This document shows, one piece after another, positions 22,881 through 35,886 of a stretch of 64,000 nucleotides of DNA. Source of the DNA: Tetrapyrgos nigripes (taxonomy: Eukaryota > Basidiomycota > Agaricomycetes > Agaricales > Campanellaceae); assembly GCA_013368315.1 (NCBI GenBank), contig JAACJM010000124.1, forward strand, positions 1-64,000, read 5' to 3'. Positions within the stretch are counted from its first letter, which is position 1. Each line of letters starts with the position of its first letter. The translations under genes and the position numbers were made by a program. Under the pieces are notes generated by a model that was not told the DNA's origin, did no database searches, and saw only the letters and a program-made list of their open reading frames with translations.

Positions 22881-23290
22881 TATTAACTTAGGTCGAGACC
22901 CCGTGACTTTTCTAATTGAGTTGCAGAATTTACCACGGCTTCAATCTCCCACCCCTTTTCATTACCGGTATCTAACCGAAGTGTCTAGGGTAGTCTGGAC
23001 TCCAAGGACTAATGACGTTGACAACCACAACGTCATGCCAGCGTGTCGACTCGCTTTCACTACCACCATAAACCGCCATCCCCACATGCAGCAGCGACGA
23101 CGACGACGACGGTAATGACAACAACAGCAAGTGCATTTTTGTTTGACCTCTCCATCTTTCTGCTAGTAGCTACAAATGCTGTAAGTATTCTATGCTATCT
23201 ACTGAATGATCAATTTTTGCTGTTAACGTTGCTATCCGACACTTCAAGCAAGGGGCCTTATAATTTGCCTGCGAAGCAGTGGCCCCTTAA
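22881..23290. repeat. Dispersed repeat family R1, copy 2
   Basis: Carries ATTAACTTAGGTCGAGACC, then CTCCCACCCCTTTTCATTAC, then CAACGTCATGCCAGCGTGTC, and ends GGGGCCTTATAATTTGCC..GAAGCAGTGGCCCC. A short open piece inside it (ATG at 23118, MTTTASAFLFDLSIFLLVAT before a GT donor) resembles a signal peptide exon, but no in-frame acceptor was found. Confidence 0.65.
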
Positions 23291-23305
23291 GTAAAGCAAG
23301 CTTGA

Positions 23306-26300
23306 GTGTGTGAACTTTCTTGTTTCTTACCTTCCACCAGCTACCGAACTTTCTCCTCCTTTCTCTCCTCCTCCTCATCTCTATGCTTGATGTTCTCTCC
23401 AAACCCATCTTGTTGGTCTAATACCATCCAGCGGTTACTCGTTTCCACTCCAGGCCACCGTGCATGCGATAAACGACTCCAAATTTCTCCAAGCAAACCC
23501 AAGGTCTCTAACTTCAACCAAGCGAACTGCTCTTCATCATCCTCTGCTACCTCTTTTTGGCGAGATTTTGTGCTTGAATGCATTTTAAACGACCTCAGTT
23601 TCTCAGAGTTTCGTCCAGATAGCGACCTTCATTCTACTAGTCGTGAAGAGAACGGACTGGCAAAGACTCCCCAAACCACCAGCGTCGATAATTCATGCGA
23701 TATCTGCAATTCTCGAAGGCGATTCATCAGAATGGACAAACTAGGTGTCGGCGCAGTCATCATGTATGAGATACCATGCGTTTGTCAGTTTCCCCGGAAA
23801 AGGGTAGACCTTGGTATCACGGATGATATCGCAGGTTATAGGAGTAATTCAGAGAATGGCGGGAAGGGTATTGATGAGTTGTTGGAGGTCATGAATGTTA
23901 ATGTGTCCTATGTGCCTTTATATGCTTGCACGTCCTTCCTGGTGAGTGCTATATATCTTTCATCTCGGCACGCTATTAAACCTTCTTCCTTATAACTCTC
24001 AGACAGGTCAAGTTATGAATGCCCTCTTCCACAACACAACCACCAAGGACATGAGGCCTGTCCCCGCTCCTCAAGGCCAAGGATTTTCTGTGGACTCGTC
24101 ATCCTTCACTTTGTTCGAAAACGGTATCCCAGCTCACAACACTACCCTTTTACATGATGTCCGCAAGCTTCTCCGCCCTACCAGATCTTCTGCCCATCGA
24201 TATCGACGCGACCAGGAACTTTTCTCGAATTCGGAGTCGCTGGTTCCATTTTCAACCGCCAATCACGTGATGGACCACAACATCCACCTCAACCTCCACT
24301 GCGACGAAACGGCGGCATCTGGACAAAATATGAGACCCTCTTTCGAAGACGTACCTATGTTCTCCTCTACTGTCGAGGTTCTCTATCACGAGCCCGCCGT
24401 CCTCAACCATTCCATTGTCGTCAAACATACGCCAGCGTCCCAACACTCAAACACCCTCCTTAGTCAAGAGGTCTTCTCACAGGCCATTGAACACTCCAAA
24501 TCTACTCCTCCATCTCCTACAGACATTACTCGCTTGATTACCACGACCAGAGCTACCGAGTTTTTTATACAATCCCAATCTATCTCTTCTGCCCTGTCAA
24601 ACCGTTCTCTGCGTACAAGAGGCTCAAATCGCTCTATCTCCCCGGTACCATCTCTCTCATGCATTCCGTGTATACCATCTGTACCGCCCGTACTATCTGC
24701 ATCGTCTATGGAGTCCACCGTGTCGTCAGGGTCTATACAGTCCTTTCCGTCCATTACTTCAGTTAAGTCTGTCAAATCTCGGTTAGGCTCAGTGTCGAGC
24801 TTGAGCTGCTATTCAATGGCATTGGGGAGTGCAGAGCTAGGAGCAGGTGCCGCCGCTGGCACGACTGTTTCTCCCAGTTCGGGTACAGGCTCAACGTCGA
24901 CCTCTAATTTCAATCTTCGTCTTTCTCTCAACAACCATACATGCGGAAATGGACACCGTCGTAGTCTCAGCTCAAACCCCATCCCATCTCGCCCTGTGTA
25001 TCGTCTTAATGGGAAACACACCCGAGGAGAAAGTCTCGTTCGGTCTTGTTTGAGGCTCAAGACCATGCCTACTTTCAACAAGACCAATGTCAACCTCGAC
25101 GGTGGCCTTCCATTTCACGCCAGCCTCCCTCCGCTCGTTGTCAAATCCAAGAACAAGTGCAAATCGAAGTCTGTCTCGATGTCGCTGTCCAAGTCGTCGT
25201 CGATGACGGTTCCTCAGGTCAAGGTCGTCCAGGTACAGGGTCAAGGACGTTTACTGAAGATTCCGTCTCCGTCTTCCTTTTCGTCTTCTGCGAGCTTTAG
25301 CTCGAATTCTTCCTCGCTGCACCTTTATCAGACAAAGAGGATGAAGGAGACCCAGAACAAGAAGGGTAGTGGCGGCGACGATGGCGGCAACGGGGAGCAG
25401 AAGGCGATGGCGACGGGTTCGGTATCGCGACGTGGTTACAACTGTGGGCTTTCAAATGCCAATGTCACCGACCACGACCTCATGGACACGCAAAATCCGG
25501 ACTCCGGCTTGTACCAATGCCACGACCAATGCTCTGAAGGCGATCTGGCCTCTTATAGGATTCCGCTCGAGTGGGAGGAGGACTTGACGGCAGAGTTGTT
25601 TTCTGTTTCGAGTTCTGAGTCTTGTTCGTGCTCGTGCTCCTACTCTGCGTCGACTTCGACATCGACTTCGGCGTCAGCTTCAGCGTCGGTCTCTACTTCT
25701 AGGTCCGGTCTTGGAAGTGTCGGTGACGGGACGTCTTCGTCCAATTCGCTCCGTGACAATGTCGACGTCGATGTGGATGGGGACGCTTATGCATCTAGTG
25801 CTGAAGCTGAAAGTGGTGACGTCTCAATGTGTACAGTTAGCACGAGTGCGTCTATTGGACCTCTGACGCCTGCTAAAGGCCAGAGTTTGGCTTCTATCCA
25901 GCATTATGGTTACAAGTTGTTGCCGTCTTCGTCGGATCTGAATCTGAAGGGTCCCGGAGGTGCTGGGATGGGAGTGAAGGGGACGAATTATGGGGTTGAA
26001 GAGTTGGACGTGGTTGGGATGAAGACTAAGACTGAGAGGAGGAACAAATTGAAGGGTATCGAAACGAGGTTGGGAGTTGGTATAGAGTGCGATTTCGCTG
26101 TAGAGGACCTTATAGAGATGGACTTGGGTACGGACGTCGGCATTGTTGGGTTGGATGATGACGATGTCTATGGGCCTGGCTTTTTTAGAGATGGATATGG
26201 GGCCGGTGTTGGAGCTAGGGTCGGGACTCGGGCTGGTTTTGGGATGGGCTGGGAGCTGAAAGGCGTTGATACAGAAGGAGACTTCTTCTCTGGAGGGCAG

Positions 26301-26774
26301 CGTGCACGTACGCTTAATCTGGATCTTCCTGCTACGCATAAACATGCCAGTAGCAACACCCAGCTGTCACCGGCACCGAGCCCGAGTACCAGTCATCTTT
26401 CCTTGTCGCCCAGGTTGGACTTTCCCATACCCGTTTCTTCGACTTCGTTGATGTTCCCGGATTTACTAGCGGATCTTAATTCGAGGAAGGAGGAATCTAC
26501 GGAGAATGGTGGGATATCCTCAACATTCTCTTCGTCAAGTTTTAGCGATAGAGACCAAGTGTCTGTCTTGACTTCTCCTGTGCAGAAGAGGGGTTTGACG
26601 TCGGTGTATATACAGTCATTTAAGGGAGTAGACCATGGGTTTGGTTGGACTTTGAGGAAACGCAGCAACTCTCAGACGCAGAAGCAGACTGCAGTGAGGA
26701 TGGCTGGGCGAGGAAAGGAGAACATTCCACCGTTGAAATTGCATTTGGTGGAGAGTGGTGATTTCTGGCATTGA
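23306..26774 (+). CDS. Large serine-rich low-complexity protein, function unknown
   Basis: Two exons: 23306-23941 and 24003-26774, joined in frame (CTG then ACA), about 1,135 residues. The start is the first ATG of the open frame; the next in-frame Met is near 23390. The first exon contains CDICNSRRRFIRMDK. The second has Ser/Thr-rich tracts, an alternating Ser/Cys run (SCSCSCSYSAS, near 25619-25655), Asp-rich and Gly-rich stretches, and a conserved-looking end, GRGKENIPPLKLHLVESGDF. No folded domain or catalytic motif is visible. The ENIPPLK end recalls other basidiomycete disordered proteins. The 5' exon directly abuts repeat R1 copy 2, so its true 5' end is uncertain. Confidence 0.7.
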
Positions 26775-27033
26775 GGACCTTATACAAATTTTCTCGCCCT
26801 ATTCGTGTCTGTTTCTTCATGGACGGCCTTTTTGGTTTAGATTTGATTTGTACAGCTTTAATTCACTTAGATGTGTGTAGAATGTATTCAAAGGACAGAG
26901 TTGTCAACTGTACAACTGTAGTCCCGTCAACGGGTTGTATCAATCACGTGTGGTTCATTTTTTCTACAGATGGGGTTAATTGTACACTGGTTGATGTATT
27001 TAAGCGCTCGGCGCCCATGGGTCGTCTCTCTTC

Positions 27034-30000
27034 ATGTCCTCCACGAGGTCTTCAACCCGACGCAAAGCCTCTCAGCGAGCAAATGGGCAGCCCAAGGGCC
27101 AACCACATTCCGTTTCCAACGGGGAGACTTTAGAACAACCTGATGCTAAGAAAGGCACATTCGGAAGATTAGGTGTGTAGATTTGACTTGCCTGGGTCCG
27201 CTTCGCAGAGCTTCAGACAGACTGACACGCCATTTTCTAGAGGACAGTGTCATTGAAGCAGCGGATCACCCTAACGTCAAGTTTGCCTCTCAGTTCCACT
27301 CGGATAACAAGGATGGCATATCTAAGGCCGTCAAAGACCTTGCGTCTAGTGGTGACGCCAAAGCTATTGAAGCTAAAGTCCGGAACTTTGCAGAGTCCAG
27401 TCAAGTGTTAATGAATGCGTTGGACCAGATCCAGAAGCTGCATCCGTTCATAGGTTCGTCCTAGCACACCTTTCAACCACGTGAAGGCCCGTTATCGACT
27501 CATGGCATACAGGTGTCGCAGTTCTGGCCTTCAAAGCAGTCGTTAGCTTAGAGCTGAAGCGCCATGACAACGATCAGAGGGTGGTTGTCTTGCAAGTTAA
27601 GATGCAGGATTTAATGGAAGTTTTCATAAAGTAAGTGGTCCTTATGCCATTACTAGCGTGTTGGAGGACTCATATCACTCACAAGGCTAGGGGATATTAT
27701 CCCGGAGCAAAGAGCTGAGAAGCAAAACTTTATCGTTCGGGACAGGCTTGAAAATTTGTGCATCAAGATTGCCGAAGATATCAAGGCATGCGGTAATATC
27801 TGCGATGCCTATCTAAAGAAGCGTACACTAGGTAAGTCCTTGGCTCTTTAATGCGTATGCGCCCAAAGAGATCATCTAACGACTACCATGTTTGATAGTC
27901 CGCTTACTCAGAAGCCCCATATACGAAGCCCGCTTCGAGGAACAGGCTCAAAAGTTTGAAGAAAGCCAAAAGGAGCTGACCCTTGCCCTTCTCATGTTCA
28001 CTACCACAGGTATCCAAGCTGCGAATGCCTCCCTTTCGGAAGCCAAGGACAGCCTACAGTCCATGCAGCACAATGTCAGCTTAATTCTACTATTCCAGAT
28101 CCTACAGACTCCAGTTGAGAAGAAGGTTATGACTTTCATTCAGTCGAAGGGAGGTCCCGACGCCTGTATGCAGAATGACGATATACTGAAGGAATTGTTG
28201 AAGTTGAGGCTAGAGTGAGTTTTTCAATTTCATTGATACGTATACGACGGTATGATGCTCACAAGCCTCAACCTATGATAGCGAGAGCACCGAAGGAGAA
28301 GGAAGAGATGGCACAGCCAATGTTCCACCGTCGAAGACAAGACCTTCCAGGGATTCTTATGGGGCATACTATTCGCAACCCCCTCGAGGCACCACTCCTG
28401 GGCAACCTTACGGAGCCAACCGATATCGATTTCAGACCCAAGAATATAGTGCTCCCGGATACAGTCAAAACATCCCAGTAAATCAGCATTACGGTACATA
28501 CTATGAGCCTCCCTTAATCCCGAGCAAGACTCCACCCCGGAACCGGCGAGAACGCAGATCTTACGAGGAGCAACAGCCGTACGGTGGAAGAGTGCCAATT
28601 ATCCCTCCTCCCAGGGTTCAGGGTTCACGTTCAAGTTTACGGTCCCAACGTAGATACTTGGTTTCCTCAGGCTACTCCAACGGAGGCGTAGAGACCTATG
28701 GTTCTGCATGGAATCGGCTGGCTGCATCCCGTCGACAAGGTTTTCACGCAGATTCACAAGTTCCTGATACGTTGGTTGCAGTGATCAAAGAAGAGTTGAA
28801 CGAAGACGTCGACGAGGGATTGAAGAAGAATATCAAGGTCTACCTTCGCAAGTTCCACGAGCAAGAAAGGGAATTGAAGAATATCGAGCGGACGGTGATA
28901 AAGCAGGGAAATCTGGTGATCTCTGCGCTACGAGAAGGTCCTCATGATCGAATTCACGATCCGGTAAGTGGGTAAGATAGATAGTGAAGGTTTAATGCTA
29001 ATCCACTTGATTCCTACAGGAGTTGCGTGCCATATGGAAAGAGATGGTGAATGGCTTGCTTCCTCTTATTGGCTACGAATTATTTATCCATGCTATTGTT
29101 ATCTAGGGCTGGAAATTGGGTGTTCCGGCGGTCGAATTCGTCTCTACACTGCACGACTTTTACATGGCTGAGCATCGCGCCTCGGAACAAGTAGAAGTTT
29201 TCAGTCAAGAGCCCATCAAAGGATCTACAACCGAAGAACAGACCCAGAGATTGCGGAAAGCCTTCGAGGATGCGAAGAGACGTGCAGCCGAGAAATGGAC
29301 TGTCAATTACATTACCCTCGTCAATTTTCGTCCATTGATGGAGGTATTCGATGGCGATCTCAGTGGCTATGTGAGTGTATGGGAAGCGAATGAAGTTCTT
29401 TCGCTGAGACCTGTGGGTTGGAGGTGAGTAGGTAAACTTCACCGAATGCTTACCATGCTCATGTTATACTAAGCCTGGTACAATGGATTGCATACTGGGC
29501 AGCAGGTCGGTGGACTTCTATTCAAAATATCGGATAGGAGATATTCAATGTGTATTCAGGGAGACATTTCGCGATCTGGACCTACCGACAGAAAATCGGA
29601 GCGATGCTCAATAAAATGAATGCATTGCTCGACGACATGCTTCCCGTCAACCGTCCATTTGTTGATCGATACCTCGATCATATGCTTATTCTTGATCAGA
29701 TACTTTCATCGACTGCACCAGCCAAAAAAGATACTCTGGACATCCGACTGATAGAAAAGGCAGAAGCCTACATGAAGACGGAAGAGGCGAGGATGGAAAG
29801 GAAATTGGACGCTTTACAATACAACATCGACGCTCAGGACACCCTCGCTTTGATTATCGGAAGGTCCCAAATCGACAGGGTGCGACTCGCCATCTCTTAA
29901 CTTTTTTTTCACTGATTTAAGCTCTCTCATGCAGAACTTCTATCCACTTGCCTATCTTCTTCTACGGCACCATCTTTCGCTAATGAAGACGGGGTGTAGA

Positions 30001-32666
30001 GTCGTGTTTGATAGAAAAGAATTCCGCATTGCTATACAATCTCTCCAGCAAGTGTTTCTCGGAATATCGACCAGAATATCCAATATGGAAGGTATGTTTT
30101 TTGATTCATGAGATGTTTCTTCTTTCCCACTGGATTCTTTAGCCATTTTCTTACAAAGAGATCTCGAGCCGGAAAGACAGATGCAGACTTTTGCGTATGG
30201 AATGGTGAGTGACTCTCTAGTTAGGATCATTGCATGCGATTTGAATCTCATCTATTAGTATCTACAAACATATGATGGGAGTAATCCCTATTCGCTCAGC
30301 AATCATGCCAAACTCGAACCGTATCCTCCAGAATCTGAAGTCGAGAGCGTCTCTGAAGTTCCGCTCAGATACCCCTCCCTTTCGCTGCAACTATATCAAA
30401 GCGAATTCACCGATCCAGTTGAGATCCAGTCCTGCATTGGTTCAGGTATAGACGGTTACTGGTCGGGCCATTTTTTCGACGAAAATTGCAATGCTACGTT
30501 TGGAATGTTTCAATTTCGCGTGGAGAAACGAGACATGAGAAAGAGAACTTCGACGAGCGGGCAACTCGAAAGGACCTTCATAGGTTCTGGAAGTTATGCT
30601 GGAGGTGCCCTGCAGATCCGAGGTGTATGGACCCCGAAGAACAATTCCCTTGATATCGTACTCAAGGGGACACCTGATTATGTGGATGATCCTGAACTGG
30701 ATCTTTTCATTCGAGGATGGCTCATAGTCATTGGAACGGTACGTATTCTAGCATTTGACCGACCTTTTGTCGTCTGAAGTTGTCTATCCCAAGAAATCTT
30801 CTTCAGGCAATACGATATTACCACCACAATTCGCAATTTCTGGAAAATGGGGCAAACTGCAAACTGCTCATCTTTTGGGAACAGTATCTTTTTCACAGTC
30901 GCCTGCCTGGACTCATCGATTCCGACAATTATACGGGATTAGAAGAACCTCCTTGCCGCTGAAGCGAACGGGAAGAGCACTGTGGAAGTTTACGTGCAAT
31001 GCTGTTCTGTTCCAAATTCACTCAAGACGACGTACTCTTCTTCACCAAGTCCTTACCGCAAAGATCAAAGAGTACAGGCAAGGAGCGGAAATGTCGAGGT
31101 ATCAATATCTTCTTGACGTTGACTTTGCAAACGATATCAACCGAGAAAAGTTATACGAGTCGCACTTCGCCTCGACGCCTTGGGATGCCAGATATTATCG
31201 GTCAATTGCTCGTACAACTTTTGCTTTAGCATTGCATTTGTGAGTTACTCCACCAATCGACTCCGAACACGCACTTGTACTCATAAATTCTTTTACATCC
31301 TCTCGTTGTGCTTAGTGATATTACGTGCGCATATTGCCGTCAACTCATTCTAGGACCCCGCTTCATCTGTATTATTTGCGCAGGTCGCAGCTGCTCTCAT
31401 TCGAATTTTATTCGCGATAGTTCCGAGTACAGCTTTTGCTTACAGTGTTTCTCCAAATGGGAGGGCGAGGAGACCTCGTTCCCGATGTGGTCTCCTCATT
31501 TTCATCCCCATCCTCCGCCATCACCGTCATCGCAACCTCCTCCCCATATTCCATCGCATTCGCCATCTCTTCCCTCTCATATGCCACCAATACAGTTTCT
31601 GTCCTTTGTTCCTCCACTTCCACTTCCTCATCCTTCCATTCTTGGACCGTCAATACCTCCATCGACTCATAGATATCATACTATTCTAAAATGCCCCGAT
31701 TATCTTCAACAGCGATCCATGCAAGCCTTGTCTTTTGAGGTCGCTCAAGCAACGTCTTATGGTGTAGAGGTCATGTCGCAGTGGGCATATGCAAACCGGA
31801 ACGCGTCCATGGACTCACCTAGGCACCGAAAAGGAAAAGAGGTGGCCTTCGAAATGCCACATATGTCTGATACACTATCAACTGGGCCACAGTTGGATAC
31901 TTATCTTTTCCCCAGCCTTCAAGCTCAGCCAGTACAAGACATTGGAGGAGACGCAGATGAAACACCTTCACGGTACCGACGATCCATGCAGAAGCTCGAA
32001 TCCATTTTCGGGATTCTAAAGCTCAAACTACGACAAGGACAAGAAGATTCAGTATCACACGCGTATGCACCATCGGATCCGGTTTCCGTAAGGGGACTAG
32101 GACTGGGAGGCCTAGAAGGCCTAGACTATGGATCGGATTTTTTCGCGAGGTTTGGTCGCATTCTGATTCCAATGGGGCAGATCCGGTCTCTGTGGCCATG
32201 CAGGGAGTGTATTCACTGCGGTATCGATACTTTCAACAAGATAGAAATGAATTCGCGGAGTGATGAATATTTCTGGGTATGCGTTACGTGCTGTGAGTGC
32301 ATGTTGTCTTTCATCATATTGTGTAATACTCATCCGATGCCTTAATTTGACCTTTCGTTCACAGATACCTCACACCGTAGCGAAGACGGAGGAACATTGG
32401 AACGTCAGGGGAAGATCTTTATCTGTAATCGCTGCGTTCAAAAGAAGGAGTCAACGTCCTACTTTTTATGCAAACCTCACTCTTATGGGTCTGGATCGCA
32501 CTCGAAGGATCAACATGATCCCGGAAGGCATTGTATTGTCAGAATCTCATATAAAGCTGTCCTGGAGAGGGCGAGAGAAACCTTCGGAGTCACGGTGCAC
32601 ACAGGAAGACACAGGAGGAATGTGAGTGCGCCTGGACTCTTTGGACCCCGAAATCCTATGTGGTGA
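27034..32666 (+). CDS. Large multidomain protein: helical N-terminus, EF-hand, C-terminal ZZ-like zinc fingers
   Basis: Exons: 27034-27172, 27241-27453, 27513-27630, 27686-27831, 27899-28214, 28282-28973, 29020-29046, 29107-29423, an unresolved exon from about 29540 to 29879, 29935-30091, 30143-30204, 30259-30738, 30794-31239, 31316-32292 and 32365-32666, giving about 1,575 residues. The N-terminal helical domain contains IGVAVLAFKAVVSLELKRHD and resembles the region heading fungal STAND proteins. A Tyr/Pro-rich linker follows. Near residue 630, FDGDLSGYVSVWE is a full EF-hand calcium loop. The region to about 1150 contains SGKWGK and ALWKFTCNAVLFQ. CAYCRQLILGPRFICIIC is a ZZ-type half finger, then a Pro/His linker, then CIHCG, CVTCY and CNRC pairs. 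The frame between 29424 and 29540 could not be joined cleanly. A calcium-responsive adaptor role is an inference. Confidence 0.75.
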
Positions 32667-32804
32667 TACAGATAGCTCTAGTAGGTGTTCTCATTTCTTT
32701 TGGTGAGATGTATCTTAAACAATAGCCTAGATGGTGGGTTTGATCTACATACCCGTAAAATATTGCCGTGAAGTATACAACGACGTAGAAGCCAGCCAAA
32801 TTTA

Positions 32805-33417
32805 AACTTGTTCTCTTCCTTCTACTTCCACAGAACTGCGTTGGGTTGATACCTGATTTTCGGTGGTAACCGCAGAAAAGTTAGGATTTACCCCAAACTC
32901 CATCACGCCTACAACTCCTAGATTCCCTGGCACAAAATTGACATTGCTAAGCGTATTCTCCCTAAAATTCCCAAGGCGAACATGACGAAAAACATGGCAT
33001 GCTATGGCGTTCATAATGGCAACGTAAGGGATGAGTAGGACGATCCTGTCTGAAATCGAGATCGCGGAACTAGGCACGGTGAGCAGAACGACCATGAACA
33101 TCGAGATGATGAATGACATCCTAAATGCGTCGTCAATACTTATAATTTGCTTTTTTAAAATCAACTCACAGGTAGAATATTTGACCATCCTGCAATATTG
33201 CTCTAGTGAGAGCTGATAGATGCTTTCCCTGCAAAAATGTCCAAATTATACTTGCTGTTCCTTTGAAACTATCAGCTCTTGAATTTGTCCCTTTTCCCCC
33301 TGCTAAGCCAGACGGGGATCCAAACTGATAAGTGGACACATAGTACAGCTGATATGCGATAGCAAGAAAGACTGCTGTGTCATGTACCAGTGTCACCACT
33401 ATCAATGTAATCACCAA
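32805..33417 (-). CDS. Seven-helix membrane protein (DUF6533-like), 3' part
   Basis: Two exons are clear on the minus strand. One, from about 33417, reads LVITLIVVTLVHDTAVFLAI and ends ALTRAILQDGQIFY. After an intron at about 33176-33146, the next reads FRMSFIISMFMVVLLTVPSS, then VAIMNAIACHVFRHVRLG, then a polar tail ending at 32805. The LQDGQ.F and ACHVFR.VRLG signatures are typical of the fungal 7-TM proteins that carry DUF6533 at the N-terminus. Upstream (33430-33920) only scattered helices (for example FRFAFTFGSVVLVYCML) are seen and no start was found, so the gene is either truncated or has decayed 5' exons. Confidence 0.5.
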
Positions 33418-34204
33418 CCGAGGCTTGCTTTTTTTCTATGTCAGGCCACTGGTTATCCAGGTACTTTCTCGGCTTTGTTAAAAGGCCTCTCAAGTGTTGA
33501 ACAAGAATACAGATACCCATTTATCACCACTAATGGCGCCGGGGCCATAAATATATATCACACTTATTATATTTTATGTTTTGCCATATGTTTCAGTGTA
33601 GTTCTGGTTTCGGACAGCAAAGCATACAGTATACTAATACGACAGAGCCAAACGTGAAGGCAAACCGAAAGGTTAGGAATCTAGGATTGATGATCCGGAA
33701 CCCATCCTCGGGAAACTCTCGTACATCCAAAGAAATGAACTGATCCTAGGTTTTCATGGGATTTCCAGTCCAGTGGAGAGAATCCCGCCTTGAGGACATC
33801 AAATCCAAGGGACGATGTCCAAGGCCTAAGCTCATCATTGTGGATAATGAGGAGCATGCTGTTCAGCGTGGAGCACACTCGTGGTAATGGCCAGAGATTA
33901 ATACAGCACAATATCCAGTCCAGTATACATGGGCATCTATGCCTTTAGAGGCCACAGTAACTACTGCATGTTCTGCAGCCAGGCACGGCCAGTAGCACTG
34001 TAAGTGCTGCAGAACTTCTACACCATGTTGTGAGTATTTGCTGAGGAAGACATCCAAGAAGTTCCAATTCAGGAGACGACATACTAATCAACACCGTGTT
34101 TTCTTCAGCTTCTTGTCCTTGTCTTCCATATTTCATCTAAATATCATTTTTAATTCATTCTTTGCCCAGCTACATAAGGTGTCAGATGGTACACTTTCTC
34201 ACAC

Positions 34205-34353
34205 TCAGCTTACAGATAGATAATACACGGCGTGGTCTTCTAGACTTCTACGAACATGCCGAGTCCAGATGTTATACAGCCCGCTACAGCCTACATCTAC
34301 TCCAAACACCCAACCAGCAGAATCAAGCACGTCAGCATCGTGACGATAGTTCC
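34205..34353. repeat. Empty-site paralogue of the MITE-bearing repeat at 19.1 kb
   Basis: ACAGCCTACATCTACTCCAA and CAGAATCAAGCACGTCAGCA match the two flanks of the MITE at 19172-19349 (ACATCTA / CAAACCC..CACGTCAGC), with no insert between. The shared block is about 130-150 bp. Confidence 0.7.
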
Positions 34354-34550
34354 ACGGCGAGTGATTGGATCAGGAACTTGCAGTGCCATTTCAAAACGTC
34401 GAATCTTGTCTTGATGGTGTATATAATGTGATATGAAAACCTTCAATAGTCAGCTAGGATGATGATTTGGAATAGAAGAGTTCGTGATGGTTTTATGGGA
34501 TGATGGATTTGACCAGTAGACATTTGAGTAGTGAACACGTATGTAAGTAC

Positions 34551-34958
34551 TCAAGCGTAGATAGGCAGCTTAGGATTACTCTCCTCCCACATCCTACAGA
34601 AACGTGGACCAAAAATCGGGTAGAAAATTCTGATTTTTTTCGCAACTTTCTGCGCCCCCTCCCATACGGCTGTCAAAGTACTCATCGCCTTCTTATCACA
34701 ATCCAGCGGCACGTTCACCATACCATATGACCAGAGTACTATACGCTCTATTCTTGTAGATCTTGCTAATTCTGTAAGAACCTCTCGAGAAGGAATTGAC
34801 CCGTTCCCGTTGGAGGGAAACGTTTCGCTATCATTTCTTCTTTTCAGGACGCAGACTATGAATTGCGAGACTCCAAATGTCAAAGTCATTAGAAACAACC
34901 AGTGCATAAGCTTAAGGGTGGTCAGTACTACTGAAGAATCAAGATAGGGTATGAGCAT
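34551..34958 (-). CDS. Hypothetical 135-residue protein with one N-terminal membrane helix
   Basis: Single open frame from ATG 34958. Residues about 10-37 (LTTLKLMHWLFLMTLTFGVS) form a hydrophobic helix, followed by a basic, soluble part. No family recognised. It could be a fragment of a larger membrane protein gene. Confidence 0.3.
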   Translation of the reverse strand: MLIPYLDSSVVLTTLKLMHWLFLMTLTFGVSQFIVCVLKRRNDSETFPSNGNGSIPSREVLTELARSTRIERIVLWSYGMVNVPLDCDKKAMSTLTAVWEGAQKVAKKIRIFYPIFGPRFCRMWEESNPKLPIYA

Positions 34959-35886
34959 GAGCGATGATTGAAGTGCGTTAACTTCGAGTTTCTCGTTGTT
35001 TACTACGAGTCAATCATCAATAGGTCCTTTTACACTGGTTATATATGAGGTGTGTGCACGAAACTTTACTCTCAGTGTGGTCACCGAGTCTCCAGCTACG
35101 TATTCCAGAAAGAGACTGAGAAGACCCCAAATGTAGCACCTGTGCTTGGTGGTTATAGCCGGATGTACCTTTGGTGTCTCGAGGAGAGTTGAGTAGGTGA
35201 AGTCCTTCCCGGTGCGTCTTATTCTCTCTTCAACTACTTACTTACGCTGAAGTATTACCACTGGCAGGTCTCGTAGAGTCGTATCCTGTCCGTTCGTCCA
35301 GGCATAAGCCTCCCCCAGGCGCTTAAACGCTTACAGTCGACCTTTTCCCATCATTTTTCAAGACTTTTTTTTGTCGACTTTTGGCAAAATTGTTGAACGG
35401 CGCAAGTCGTCCTTCATATCCACGCTAAACTTGAAACAGAGCACTTGAATTCGTGTTATGCCTTTGGGATGAAGTCAATGATTACATAGTCGTATACGTT
35501 ATTCGCGGATGCCTTATGCCACCTAATAAAAAAGTGGAGCTCGGAATTGATGCACCGGAGACGACTTGCGAGAAGTCAGGAAAGCTCAGAGGTCTGGACC
35601 TGTGCTAGCATCCAAATCATTGGGTCTATATTCTAATGTATTTATGTCTACGGAAAATCTGGCAAAATTGGAATTCAGAACTGTATACTACGTCGCTGCT
35701 CCGTGCTCGGGATACTCACTTCTCAAATACAGTCTAATCTTGTAGCTTTGAGCGTGCGCTATCCCGGATTAGATATCCGTATTTCAATTGCAAGTGCTGG
35801 TATAGTAGTGGTGATCCACGACTCCACCTGGGGAAATCGTGTTTTTTATAAGAACGACTCGACGTATTCCGAATCCTTCGTCGTTG
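34959..35886. other. Sequence up to the CATCA-element insertion site
   Basis: No gene recognised. TTTTTTATAAGAACGACTCG near 35843 looks like a TATA region and, without the 7.6 kb insertion, would lie close upstream of DUF6534 gene 2, so it may be that gene's displaced promoter. Confidence 0.35.

Noticed and set aside
24464..26359. Many antisense open frames across the serine-rich gene (for example Arg-rich or Asp-rich 90-170 codon frames)
   Set aside because: They mirror the Ser/Thr-rich sense codons and have no domain or splice logic.
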